This document shows positions 33,379-44,128 of a stretch of DNA of 64,000 nucleotides, one piece after another (positions within the stretch are counted from its first letter, which is position 1; each line of letters begins with the position of its first letter). The notes beneath the pieces were generated by a model, which ran no database searches, was not told the DNA's origin, and saw only the letters and a program-made list of their open reading frames with translations. This DNA is from Heterodera schachtii (Eukaryota > Nematoda > Chromadorea > Rhabditida > Heteroderidae): positions 156,695 to 220,694 of the forward strand of contig SIJG01000028.1 of NCBI GenBank assembly GCA_023374025.1, read 5' to 3'. The position numbers and the translations under genes were made by a program.

Positions 33379-33802
33379 TTTTGATTTTGATTCCTCTAAA
33401 ACAAGCTTAGATTTTAAATTTTATTTATATAAAAATACGTTTTTGTTGAATAAATGACAAAAAGTAAATAAACTAATAAATTGAAATAAATGACTGATTC
33501 ATTTCTTCATTTTTTTATTTTTGGTTTCTGTAATTTCCAGTAAAATGATGACCAAAAAACGGGAGAAACAAAAATCACGTTCATATTTTTGAACAATTTT
33601 GATTTCTAATGTTGAAGAAATGTTTAAGAAGGGAGAAGAATAAAAATGAAATAGAATTAGTTAGGCATTTTTTGGTAAAAAAATGATGACAATTTAATTT
33701 TAAAATCTAAATTAAAAATTTTCATTTTAATTTGTTTAATGAATTTCAAAAGACTTGAGAAAATAAAGGATAATTCTGCCACAGCCGCTGTAATTGTGCT
33801 CA

Positions 33803-33810
33803 TATTTATA
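33803..33810 (-). promoter_or_regulatory. TATA-box-like TATAAATA upstream of locus C
   Basis: The same octamer and flanks as upstream of loci A and E. Here it lies about 425 bp from the ATG because extra AT-rich sequence separates them. If functional, the 5' UTR would be longer or contain an intron. Confidence 0.45.
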
Positions 33811-35046
33811 GGCCAAAAAGTAAATAAATTTATGGGCAAAACGATGACCCAAAATTAGGAGAAAATGCGATGAGCAAAAGATAAGAATAATAAATATTTG
33901 AATGTTCATAATTTTCTTACGTTTTTATCTTTTCTTTATTCAAATTATTGCCTTTTGGTGTTGGGCAAACGGTGACCCAAAAAAAGGGGCAAAACTGCGG
34001 GGGAAAGAAAGAGTTGGGAAAAGGGCAAAAAAAGTTGAGATAAAAACTTTATTAAAAATAAAAAATTATGCATAAAAATAATAAAAGTTGGTTTAATTAG
34101 GGAGAAGTCTTATATTTTTTGGAAATGAATCATAAACATTTAGGTCAAACCATATGAATAAAAATTGGGACAATATGGGTGACTAGCCTATTTGGGAAAT
34201 TTTAGTCTGTGAATTATGGCCTATTTTTTCGACAAACATTCACCGCTTGGGGCTTTATTGGCGATGATGATTTGGACAATTGAAATAAAAAGGCCCTTTT
34301 TATAAAAGAAAAAGCAAAGGAAGGAAAGATTAAAAAAGAACAAACCACCGAACGGAAACAATTGATTAACAGAGAGAGTTAGTGGAAAAACGAAGAAAGC
34401 GGGAGAAACTATGAAATTATGTGAAAAAGGGAATGGATTGTTAAAAAGCACAAAATTTGAAAGATACCTATTATTTTAGAATCCTAAATTAAAATAATTT
34501 CACAAATTCATAAGAAAACTTTTGATTAAACAACCAATAGGACGGACGTCTATTCTTTGTGAAAATTATTAGGGATGTGCGAGGAATGATTTTTACCGAG
34601 AACCGAGCCCGAGAAATGACCCCCGGGAAAGGACACGAGAATAGAGACCCAAAAAACCCGATAAATTTCTTTAGTTTGTTTAATCGACATAATTTTTAAA
34701 AAACCACCACTAAATTACTAGGTTTGCTGTCATTGCAGTCGAAATTCAGAAAAATCTTTAAAATTCATTCAATGAATATTTTTCATTTTCAATCAATTTT
34801 TAAAAATCGAAAGAGGTAAGTTTCGTGTGGGGAACACTAAAGTCTAGACGGTATAGTCTGTGCCAAGTTTAAAGCATCATAACCCAAAAAGTCAGAATTA
34901 TTGCATATTATTGCTTCATTTAATGTTTTCGGTATTTTTTCTGGATCCCGCGGGATTAAAGTCGGGATCCCGACCTTGGGATCCGTCCCGAGCGATTTTA
35001 CGAATAATAAATAACTTAATTATATATATTAGAGAATGGGTGAATG
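33811..35046. other. Conserved 5' flank of locus C and AT-rich spacer
   Basis: The first 320 bp match the upstream blocks of loci A and E. Beyond 34140 I see AT-rich sequence, a poorly conserved frame at 34221-34451, and a palindromic GGATCCCGCGGGATT repeat near 34940. No gene is supported. Confidence 0.4.
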
Positions 35047-35840
35047 TGCCGGTGTTACGACAATTGCGGATCGGCAATTGCGGACGAGAATTGCTGAAAA
35101 AATTAACTGGAAGGATGGGCCTCGTCAGTACGATCCCTTCCGTATTACAAATTAAAAAAACTAAGTGTTCCAGCCCTTCCATAGACACACCAAACAAGAA
35201 AGCTCACAGCAATAAATAAATAACAAATAGGAAGCATACTAATATGGTCTAAATACTTTTGATCGGTCGGTTCATCACTCTGATCGAATACCGTTACCAT
35301 TCGTTTAATTGCTGCATCATTTTCTCTATACTTTTTTGCTCTTGGTCGAATAGAAGATTCATCCCCCGTGTGTTGTCAACTTCATATTTTCTTAATCTAT
35401 CTGTTGGTCTTTGCTTTTTAAGACATTAATGAGCCTTCAAGAAATTTTTTGATGAATGGAAAAAGTCTTGAGTTATTTTTGTGTTAATAAGTTGTATTCG
35501 TAGAAGCTGTTGATTGGCCTTCAACAACCAATAAAATAACATAATTATAGCTTTCTCAACTTATGCATTGCTTTTTGCTCCTTATTTATGCTTCCTATTT
35601 GTTATTTATTTATTGCTGTGAGCTTTCTTGTTTAGTGTGTCTATGGAAGGGCTTGAACACTTAGTTTTTTTAATTTCTAATACGGAAGGGATCGTACTGA
35701 CGAGGCTCATCCTTCCAGTTAATTTTTTCAGCAAATGTCATCCGCAATTGTACGGTCAGCAATTGTCGTCCGCAATTGTCGTCCGCAACTGTACGGTCCG
35801 CAATTGTCGTCCGCAATTGCCGATCCGCAATTGTCGTACC
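35047..35840. mobile_element. Foldback element with CCGCAATTGTCGT subrepeats
   Basis: The arms at about 35047-35236 and 35590-35840 are reverse complements. GACAATTGCGGATCGGCAAT opens the left arm and its complement closes the right, followed inward by GAAGGATGGGCCTCGTCAG-type and AACAAGAAAGCTCACAGCAA sequence. The right arm has several tandem CGCAATTGTCGTC units. Short frames on both strands come from the arms. The middle 350 bp is unrecognised. Confidence 0.7.
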
Positions 35841-35916
35841 GCCTTTCTTATCAGATTAAATTTTGAAAATTAATTAAAAGACAATTAGGAAAAAATTTGA
35901 AAAATGCAAAAATGTT

Positions 35917-35988
35917 GGGGTGATCTGGGAATTGAACCCAGGACCTCTCGCACCCGAAGCGAGAATCATACCACTAGACCAATCACCC
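35917..35988 (-). tRNA. tRNA-Pro (anticodon CGG)
   Basis: On the minus strand a 72-nt cloverleaf folds with acceptor GGGTGAT / ATCACCC, discriminator C, D-arm TGGTCTAGTGGTATGATT, anticodon stem CTCGC / GCGAG with loop TTCGGGT (CGG at 34-36), and T-arm CTGGG-TTCAATT-CCCAG. There is no intron. A- and B-box positions are intact (TAGTGGT, GGTTCAATTCC), so it should be transcribed by RNA polymerase III. It lies 77 bp from the foldback element end. Confidence 0.93.
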
Positions 35989-35989
35989 C

Positions 35990-36149
35990 TGTCATTCCCA
36001 GCTTATTATTTTCTTAACCATTCTACGGTACCGTGATTTCCAGCAGGGGAAAAGCATTTCCATTTTAATGGATAAAAGAGTTCACTTCTCTCAAATATTA
36101 AAAAAAAACTTTAAAAAGTTGGTTTTTTCGTTAAAATTTTTTGTTGATC
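35990..36149. other. Short spacer after the tRNA
   Basis: AT-rich sequence with no recognised feature before the C-rich repeat. Confidence 0.3.
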
Positions 36150-36262
36150 AATACCCGATCGGGGTCCCCGGCCGCCGACAATTTAGCTCACCCCCTACCT
36201 GACCCCCGACAATGTGCCCCCCGATGGTCCCCGGCCCAAACATTCCCCCCCCCCCACCGAGG
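36150..36262. repeat. C-rich satellite-like repeat, third copy
   Basis: It starts with ACCCGATCGGGGTCCCCG as at 1150 and continues with GACCCCCGACAATGTG-type units and C-runs to about 36256. Frames across it are repeat by-products. Confidence 0.65.
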
Positions 36263-36354
36263 TCGGGGAACAACTCTAAATTATGGCACAGATTGTGGCA
36301 TTTATGCCTTTTTCAATGCTCACGACAACGGAATTCAAACAATTGGGCGCAGGG

Positions 36355-36440
36355 TTGGGCAAAGCTCGGCTTAGCACTTGAAGCCGAAGATGAAAAGCCC
36401 AATTTTTAGCCGAAGGCGAAGTTCGAAGCGCCCAAAACCC
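36355..36440. repeat. GAAGCCGAAG simple repeat
   Basis: It is a short block of AGCCGAAGxxGAAG units with an AGCACTTGAAGCCGA core. It is the reverse complement of the tract at 29530-29650. Both sit between the words GGTTGGGCAAAGCTCG and their complement, so they are copies of one dispersed element. Confidence 0.5.
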
Positions 36441-38219
36441 CAAAGTTTTAAAGAATCGCCGTCGTCTCCTCATTTTAGTATTGTTTCCTTAGTAGAGCCT
36501 GGATTTTAGGGTTTAACCTATTTTTTTATGAGACTAGCACAAAAAACATATTTTATCCGAACATTTTTTAATTCAGAGCGATTTTTTAGCACCAAAAACA
36601 CCTAAACGGGAGGGTTAGCACCTATTTTGGCCTTTTCCCAGAAATTTCATAGCAAAAATGCAATAAAACAAAAAATACACCCATAAGAAACGATTCCAAA
36701 AATTTAAAAAATTATATCCTTAAAAACTCAACTCACAATCAGTGGGCCAATGTTCAATTTATTGACTATTCGAGGCCAATTCCTTATTTTAGAGTATAGG
36801 AAACTTTTGACTCTTAAACACCATTTACTCATTAATAAATTTAATAACTAAAATATATTTATTAAATAATAAAAAACATATATTACCAATTCAATATTTT
36901 TTCTGTAAAAAATTATTCATTTTTTATGTAAAATTATTTATGAAAAAGCATTTGTGCTGATGAATCAGCATGAAACATTAAGCAAATTCAATGGGAATCG
37001 TTTTCACTTTTCGTCCATTCATTCATTTACTCATTTTTCTCATTTATTCGTAAATTTATTTTTGTAAATTCGTATAGTCCAATAAATTATTAAAAAAATT
37101 TATTCAAATTTTTTAGAAACAGAAAATTTGTAGAAACGAAACATTCACAATATTTTATTACAGGTTTAAGCTATCGTTGTTCTAACGAATGAATATGCTG
37201 TGATCTGACAAAATTTTGATTAATTCATGAGATTAAAAAGACAATTTATAAAATGCCATTTTAATGGTACAAACAAATGTAAGTCAAAATTTATATATTA
37301 AGACAAAGGCTAACGTCAAAAAAATTGCCAATTTTTATATTAAAAATAGATTTTTTTTATTTTAGTAATAAATTTCATTGAAAATTCGTGAATTATTTGA
37401 AGCCTCGAAAAAAGATGCAAAAACTTGGGACTTGCGTAAAAAAATTATGGTTGTAAAGTCTCAAAAAACTTTTTGTTTTTGAAACAAATTTTTATCATTT
37501 TACGTTATATATTTTTTCATAAAATTTCGAAGGCTTTCGGAGTTTTTAATAAATTAGCTGCTGAAAAAATTAATATTTTTTTGTTATTCAGCAGAACTGC
37601 ATTCATAGAGTTAATTTTGTACAGTAATCTATAAAAATGTAAATAATTTTTACGGTATTACAATTTTTAATTTATTTCTTCTCCCTCTGTTTGATCAGAT
37701 GCTCCGATACACTTGGAATGGCGAAAAGCATTGGGATGAGATTTGGAATGGCGAAAAGCATTGGGATGAGACATGTTCCTGTAATAAAAAATTTTGTGAA
37801 AAAAAATCTGAATTTTTAACAGCAAAAACATTCGACCATAAATGAAAAAAAGAGAAAAAACAATAGAAAATTATACAAAATTTCAAGAACGTCGTGAATG
37901 GCACGCGGAATGACGATAATTGGCACTGACAGATAAGCAGCGAGGCATGGAAAGCAAACTTTTTTGAAATCGGTGAAAAGGTCTAAATATTAAATTCATA
38001 ATGAATAATTTGTATTATAAAATAATTTTGTAAAAATTAAGCCATGGCTTTGACGGCGGCGAACATTCGGGCACATAATTGACGATTTCAAATGTTCAAA
38101 TGAAAAAACTTGTTGAGATGAAATCGAATTGGTAAGAAATACTTAATTAAGTAAATAAAGAATTAAATAAAAATTAATTCTTATAAATAATAATTTAATT
38201 CATAAAAGGGATTTTTTAG
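36441..38219. other. AT-rich region with possible transporter 5' exons
   Basis: 36900-37110 matches 50700-50990 in reverse complement (AAGCATTTGTGCTGATGAAT). At 37704-37770 a 30-31-bp unit (TTGGAATGGCGAAAAGCATT) is present twice in tandem. After a CAG at 37697 it can be read as MLRY then two WNGEKHWDE repeats; its relation to the transporter downstream is unproven. The rest shows nothing I can name. Confidence 0.35.
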
Positions 38220-39200
38220 ACCATCAGAAATTTAAAGAAATATTATCCATTGATGGCACTTTGGTGGTTGTCTGCACATTTGTCATGGAACTGATTTTGC
38301 CCGCCCAACGGATGGTCAGTTTTATTCGTTATTCCGTGGGCAATATTATTGATGTGAAAAGCCGAGAAAATCCACTCGAGAATCGAGCATTTAAGCGAGA
38401 ATAATGATCCAATTTTCAGGGGCAGAAATTTTAGGTCTATAAAAATTTATGCCCATCAATTAGAAGGTTCAAAATTTGAATCTTTCTCAAGGATATCGAG
38501 CACTGATTCTCGAATTTTAAGGCCTAAACTTAGTATTTCGAGGAAAAGGCTGAAAAATTGGACTGGAAATTCTGAAAAATAAAATTCCAAATTTTTTAAA
38601 TAGGACTAAAAAGCGAATTTAATTTCAATAACTGATCAAATCGCTTTCAATTCAATAAATTATACATTTTACCATTTTGCAGGCTCTGCGTGCCTTCATC
38701 AATTGGGTTTGTTGTGCCATAGAAGAATATCGTTTCTCCCGTGTTTTCTCTCCTCCCCTTCAAATTTCAAAAAATGCCATTGCAATTCGCGTCTACCAGG
38801 GCATTCGTTGTCACGGGTCCTTAGGGCATTCTCCGTGTCCTCATCGAATTACCCCGGGTTTGTGCCATTATAATTTGCCACCAATCCCCGCGGGTGATTG
38901 TGCCATTGCAATTCACCCTCTCCTCCATGCCGTTCTCATCGGTCCCATGGCATTCCATGCCATTTTAATTACCACAGGGCATTACTCTGGGTCATTATGC
39001 CATTGTAATTAGCCCATGTCATTACCCCTGGTCATTATGCCATTGTAATTATCCTCCAGGGTAGCGCTCACTTTGCTCTGTTTGCTGTTCCCGCATTGGC
39101 AATCTGCCAGCATTGTGTGCGCAATTGTTGCACTGCCCGCCCTTCTGTTTGTGGTGTTTGTGTTCCCCGAAGTCCAATGTGGCTGGTCAGTTGTTTTAGC
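38220..39200 (+). pseudogene. MFS transporter N-terminal-half exons
   Basis: Exon 38220-38314 encodes a helix ending FVMELILPAQRM. Exon from 38683 encodes ALRAFINWVCCAIEEYRFSR. An exon from 39060 encodes two hydrophobic stretches ending LLFVVFVFPE. This order (E-x-x-P-x-x-R, a helix, then a PESPxWL loop) matches the first half of SLC22/OCT-like transporters. In the last exon the expected SPMWLV follows only after a one-base shift, and 38760-39060 is filled with a GTGCCATTGCAATT minisatellite. It is probably a decayed gene, of the same family as 2600-4412. Confidence 0.6.
38760..39058. repeat. GTGCCATTGCAATT minisatellite
   Basis: Degenerate units contain CCCCGGGTTTGTGCCATTAT and TCATTATGCCATTGTAATT. 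It is shared with 15400-15640, where it also follows the same transporter exon. It fills what should be an intron. Confidence 0.65.
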
Positions 39201-41020
39201 CACTTTTTAGACAATTATTACAAATATCTGGCTTTTCGATAATTATGATAGCCGAATCAACTAATTATATACCAATTAATTCCTGCTCTCCATCATCAAA
39301 AATTTAACTTTTATTTTTAATTCTTACTCCCTCAAGCACAGCAAAAACCGTATGGAAGAAATGCGAGAAAGTGAGCGAAGGTAATTAGCTAATTAGTAGG
39401 GAATGTTTTATGGAAGAAAAAGTCGGTACAACAAATGCCGAAAAACTATGAAATATTTTCAAAAATACTTAAATATTGAATGATTTTATTCTTAAAAAGC
39501 ATGAAATAAACATAAAAATGCAAAACAAAATTTATGGTTTTGTATATCATTTTTTAATAAAAAATTCTGGCACATTTATTTATTTTTTAATTTTCATAAA
39601 CTACATATGTACAATGGCGCACGAAAATGCGTCAGTGAAAAAAGCGTCAGTAGAAAATGCGTCAGTGAAAATTTTATTATCATAATTACAAGTTTCTTGC
39701 GTTTTTGAGGTCACTACTGACCACGAATCCGGTATTCATTTCGCCCAATTCCGAACCCCAGAACTGAACTCGAACAAAAAGTCAAAAGACCAAATTTTCG
39801 AATTTGCATTTTTGGTTCAAAAACTGCATAATTAATTATCTCTTATTGTAAGGCTGGATGAGTTTCAGTTTGTTAAACCCTAATTTCGAAAATTTTCGCT
39901 TTCAACTTTTTGTTCGAGTTCGGGTCCGGGGATTGAAATTCAGAACGAGGTTCTAATATAAGTTTATTTCTATATTACAATACTAATGCTACAGAACTTT
40001 ATATTAAAATATTTGTACCACTGACGCATTTTCCAGGGACGTATTTTCCGGTCACGACCAGGGATGGAATTCCGAGGCCCAAAAATTTTTCAGAAGTCGG
40101 AACTCCGACCCCAAAAATGTCGGAAGTCAGAAACTTTCAAAAAATAAAATATAATAAAAAATATTTTAATATTTAATAGGCTAAATTTTAAAATTTTTAA
40201 CCATATAAAAGGTAATTTCGAACTGTTTTTAGTTTATTTCTATATTTATTTAAAATTTTTGTAATTTTTAATGCAAATTGTTAATAAATTTCATTCAAAA
40301 ATTGCCAAATTTAGCGATTTTGAGCAAATTTTTAAAGAAAATTAAGTATTTTTTTGAGTCCGGCGGTGCCGATAGGCGCCGCCGGAAAAAAAAATTGAAA
40401 TTTTTATGCAATTATAATTTAATTAAATTTTGAGAATAATTCAAAAAATCTTTATAATTATTTACTAAAAAACTGTCATTCGGATTTGTATTTCGTGTTT
40501 TTAGGGCGTTTCATGTTCGCGCTTATTTTATTGTAGTTTTTTCATATTTTATTCTTCGATTTAAATTCTTTGGAAAACATATTGCAATGGCAAATGCTAC
40601 AAATTGGCATTGGAAACGGCAATTAAAATTGCAAATGATCAAAAAATAATTGTTAAACAATAGGGATGGGGTTTTAGGCACTAAAAATACTACAAAAATT
40701 GAGAAAATTGCATTAAATTAAAGTTAAGAATTTAATTTTTTTTACCGAATACGAAGAAAATTAATTCATTATTAAAACTGATTAAATTCCCAAATTTTTA
40801 GGCAAAAAAGCCAAAAAAGTTGCTTTAAAAAAACTGATGCTTTTAAAATTTCCCCATTGTCACCGCGAGAAGATTTGGTCCAAATTTGGCACTGATCATA
40901 GCGCCTTTGTTTAAAAGACAGACAAATGGAAACAATGCGTCGAGAGGTATGCATGACGGCACGGGAAAATCAGTACTTGCTGAAAAATTATTTATTAGAA
41001 AAATGAAGCCATGTCTTTCG
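39201..41020. other. AT-rich block with duplicated and hairpin sequence
   Basis: It contains AAAATGCGTCAGTG tandem units (39610-39670) with an inverted match near 40020, a GGAATTCCGAGG block near 40065, and a near-perfect hairpin motif at 40365-40390. Sequence from about 40410 onward is the direct duplicate of 4870 onward without the foldback element. No gene is seen. Confidence 0.45.
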
Positions 41021-41340
41021 TACAATAGAAATATTTGTCACCACTGATTTCGAGGTTTTCGTGACAAGCGGTGGAATCCCAGTAATTTTTTTTTGAGAAT
41101 TTAAAAACGCCTTAAAAAATTATTTTAGTCCAAGTCTTGAAGGGTTATTTTATAAGAAGATTAGTTAATTAAAAATGTTTAATTGTCAAAAAATGAATTT
41201 TATTTAATTTTTTTCACTTTCGCTTAATTCACCATTCTCTTCTGCTTCTCTTTTTCTTTATCCATTTCGCTGATTTTTCGCTTAAGTTTCTTCTGATTAT
41301 TTTTAAATTGTGAGATTTGTTCCTCAGCAGCTTAAAATAT
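41021..41340 (-). pseudogene. SPRY-family fragment, divergent subtype, second copy
   Basis: The direct duplicate of 6218-6500. A coiled-coil exon with ISEMDKEKEKQKRM is followed by an SPRY a-type exon reading NYWDSTACHENLEISG and KYFYCTKDM. No b-d exons follow. It is part of the large segmental duplication. Confidence 0.6.
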
Positions 41341-41789
41341 AATTAATTATTGCAAGCAAACGGTGCTTGACGTCACTCAAAAACAATTAAGTTTCAAAAA
41401 AGTTATGACCAAAACGGTTAAAAAAACTTCGATTTGAGTTCCTCTAAGAATAGACCAATCCACGCCATAAAAAATATAAAAAATTTTCAAAAATTTCAAG
41501 AAAAATATTAAAAAATTTAAAGCTTTTTTTAAACTTACATAGATGTTACTAAAAACGAAATATTTCTTCATAGCATATGAGCAGAGATTTAATATGAATC
41601 ATAGCATAAAATTGGAAAAAAACTTCTTTTTTTTTTTGCAAATTTTTATTTTTTACTTTTAAATACCCGGGAAACGACAAAATTTTCCGATTAATACAAA
41701 AAACCAAATTTTAATTGAAGAAAAAAGACATAAAAATGATTTAAAAGAGCAAATTGATCAACAACATTAGTGAATAATTAATTCTTCCT

Positions 41790-42255
41790 TCAGAGAGTTT
41801 CCAAATCGAATTTGAAATTGGGCCCAAAATTCGCCTCAATTTTGTCACCAGAGAGACCCAAAGAAACGAATGGATAAAGAGAACCATCAGCAAAAGATGG
41901 ATCAACCAGAAAATCAGAAGTATCTGTGAAAAAGTTAAGGGATTTTTGATTATTTTAAACATCAAAATAAATCAGCACAAAATAGGTAAATAAATAGCTT
42001 AAAAAATAATTTATTTATTATTATTAACTATTTAATTTGTTTTTGGTGAAAATCATCTGCCGACTGGCAAAATGAACGCCAATTCCAACGGTATCGCCTT
42101 CACCGTAGGAATATTTGGCATTTGTTCCCTTTCTTTGTCCGTTAATGCAAATATCGCCATCACTTTCATATGCATAAGTGCCCTTGCGCGTTCGAAATGG
42201 TCCATCCAATTTTGTCTGCTGTTTAACAGCGAATCCGAAGTTGATTCCCCCAAAA
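41790..42255 (-). pseudogene. Locus D: SPRY exons c and d, donor lost
   Basis: Exon c starts at 42255 after an AACAG acceptor and encodes INFGFAVKQQTKLDG, GTYAYESDGDICINGQ and YSYGEGDTVGIGVHFASRQ. It ends MIFTKN where intact copies continue GLRLG and a GTTGGC donor. Here the sequence runs on to a stop near 42027, so exon d (41790-41923, VDPSFADGSLYPFV and FDLETL) cannot be joined by the usual splice. In the duplicate locus A the same exon is damaged at its other end. Confidence 0.7.
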
Positions 42256-42339
42256 CTGTTGAATAAAGAATAAATAAATAATAAAATATTTCACTTATAA
42301 TACCAAAATTTAACCGTAAAATATTTTTATTTTATTTTT

Positions 42340-42480
42340 TCCATTTTAGCGCTCAGCTGGCTGGCGCTCAGTTGGCCGTGCACCCCCTCCCATAGGTATG
42401 GGAGGCTACCGTAATCCGGACCTTTTGTCGTCTCTAACTACTACCCCGGTGAAATGTCGGCCTGTAACTACTGACGAATT
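42340..42480. other. GC-richer insert with perfect hairpin
   Basis: It contains GCTCAGCTGGCTGGCGCTCAG and a hairpin CCTCCCATAGGTATGGGAGG. It interrupts the SPRY intron between exon c and the divergent exons. No coding sequence is recognised. Confidence 0.4.
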
Positions 42481-42499
42481 GTACCGAAATAATTATTTA

Positions 42500-43228
42500 T
42501 TTTACTTATTAAAAAGTTGGCATTTTTATCTCGCCAAAAAATTCCTAACTTTTCTTTTTGTGGACAGTAATTTCATAATAAAAAATGTCGGACGAATTAT
42601 TGTTCACCAAAATCGAATGTTTTGCGAAGACGGAATACCAACCAACAATCTTTTGAAGGAAAATTACTTTAATTTATCATTTTTAATGAAATTAGCACCG
42701 TAATCTTTCGTACAATAGACAGTTAAACATTTGTCACCACTGATTTCGAGGTTTTAGTGACAAGCAGGGTGGCATCCCAGTAATTTTTTGGGAATTTAAA
42801 AACATCTTAAAATTAGAGTGAAGCCGGACCGGGACCAAAACACGGACACCTGAGTACCAAGGTCCCGGTTTTGACCAGTTTTGACCGGGACCGGGAAATT
42901 CCTGGTTTTTTTCCCGGGTTTTCCAGCCAAAAAGTCCCGGTTTTTCAACCCGATTAGGTCCCGGTCCCGGTTTTGCCAAAATTCCCGGTCCCGCTTCACT
43001 CTACATAAAATAAATAATTGCTTTTAAAATTATTTTAGTCCAAGTCTTGAAGGATTGATTATTTTATAAGAGGCTTAATTAATTAAAAATATTTTATTTA
43101 ATTTTTTTTTTCACTTTTGCTTACTTAATTCACCATTCTCTTCTGCTTCTCTTCTTTATCCATTTCGCTGATTTTTCGCTTAAGTTTCTTCGGATTATTT
43201 TTAAATTGTGAGATTTGTTCCTCAGCAG
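42500..43228 (-). pseudogene. SPRY-family fragment, divergent subtype, third copy
   Basis: The coiled-coil exon 43134-43228 encodes AAEEQISQFKNN and KISEMDKEEKQKRM before a GTGAAT donor. An a-type exon starts near 42808 (DVFKFPKNYWDAT) and then shifts frame by two bases before the expected C-H. A b-type exon near 42600-42660 reads SVFAKHSILVNN and FYYEI. The MITE 42816-43001 sits immediately before the a exon. It is broken. Confidence 0.6.
42816..43001. mobile_element. 186-bp MITE with TA target duplication
   Basis: The ends GAGTGAAGCCGGACCGGGA and TCCCGGTCCCGCTTCACTC differ at one base. TA flanks both ends (42814-42815 and 43002-43003), as in Tc1/mariner-type insertions. The interior consists of GACCGGGACC and TTCCCGGGTT palindromic strings. 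No ORF. Confidence 0.75.
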
Positions 43229-43229
43229 C

Positions 43230-44128
43230 TTAAAATTTAATTAATTATTGCAAGCAAACGATGTTATGACGTCACTCAAAAACCATCAAAATAAAAAATT
43301 TTGACAGAAAATTATTCATAACTTCGCCGAAAAGATCAGATTTTACAATCATGATAATATTCGATAGCCCTAAGTATTTTTTGTTTTCATGCAAAATTAA
43401 AAAAAATCGTTTAAATTCCAAAAAAGTTATGACCAAAAAGGTTAAAAAAACTTGGGTTTCTGAGTTCCTCTAAGAATAGATCAATCCACGCCATAAAAAT
43501 ATAAAAATTTTCAAAATTTCTAGAAAAATACTTAAAAAAATGTAAAGCTTTTTTAAAAACTTACATAGATGTCACTAAAAACAAAATTTGTGAATTTCCA
43601 GAAAACCAAAATTTTTTTTCTTAAAATTACTAAGTAACTAAATATTTTAGAAATTATTGAAATTTTTGAGAATTTATATTATTTTTTGCGGCGACATTTC
43701 GGCCGGCCCGTGACTTTTTTCCGGCGACGTTTTGTCCTGCTCCCTCCAATAAAAATGGCTGAAATATAGACTAAAAACGCTAAATTTTTATGAGCAAAAG
43801 GTCCAAAATATGTTTTTTATGTCCTAAAAACTTGCTTTGATTGAAAAGAAAATAGGTAAAAATGATATTTTGTGCTTTTCATGCAAAAGCATATTCTCAA
43901 AAAAAAATCCCATCCCTGCTTATAAGCTATAAATAAACACTGGAAGAACGATTTGTTTTGCGAATTTTAATCTTAGCGATGCATTTGTGTTTGTGAAACT
44001 TTCCTAAAAATGGCCGAAATATAGACTAAAAAGGTTAAATTGGATTTATATGGACTAAAAAACCTCACCAAATCTAAAGAAGAAATAAATAATAAAATAT
44101 TTCACTTTTAATACCAAAATTCACTTAC
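43230..44128. other. Insert replacing the 3' end of locus E
   Basis: AT-rich sequence includes the GACCAAAAAGGTTAAAAAAACT spacer (shared with 6570 and 41406) and, near 43745 and 44005, two copies of a block around AAAAATGGCCGAAATATAGAC. Homology of the locus E intron to other SPRY genes stops at about 44068, just before the expected exon c acceptor. Confidence 0.5.

Noticed and set aside
34860..35219. 119-codon plus frame, and 35628-35873
   Set aside because: Both lie in the inverted arms of the foldback element; the shared peptide segment is read from opposite strands of the two arms.
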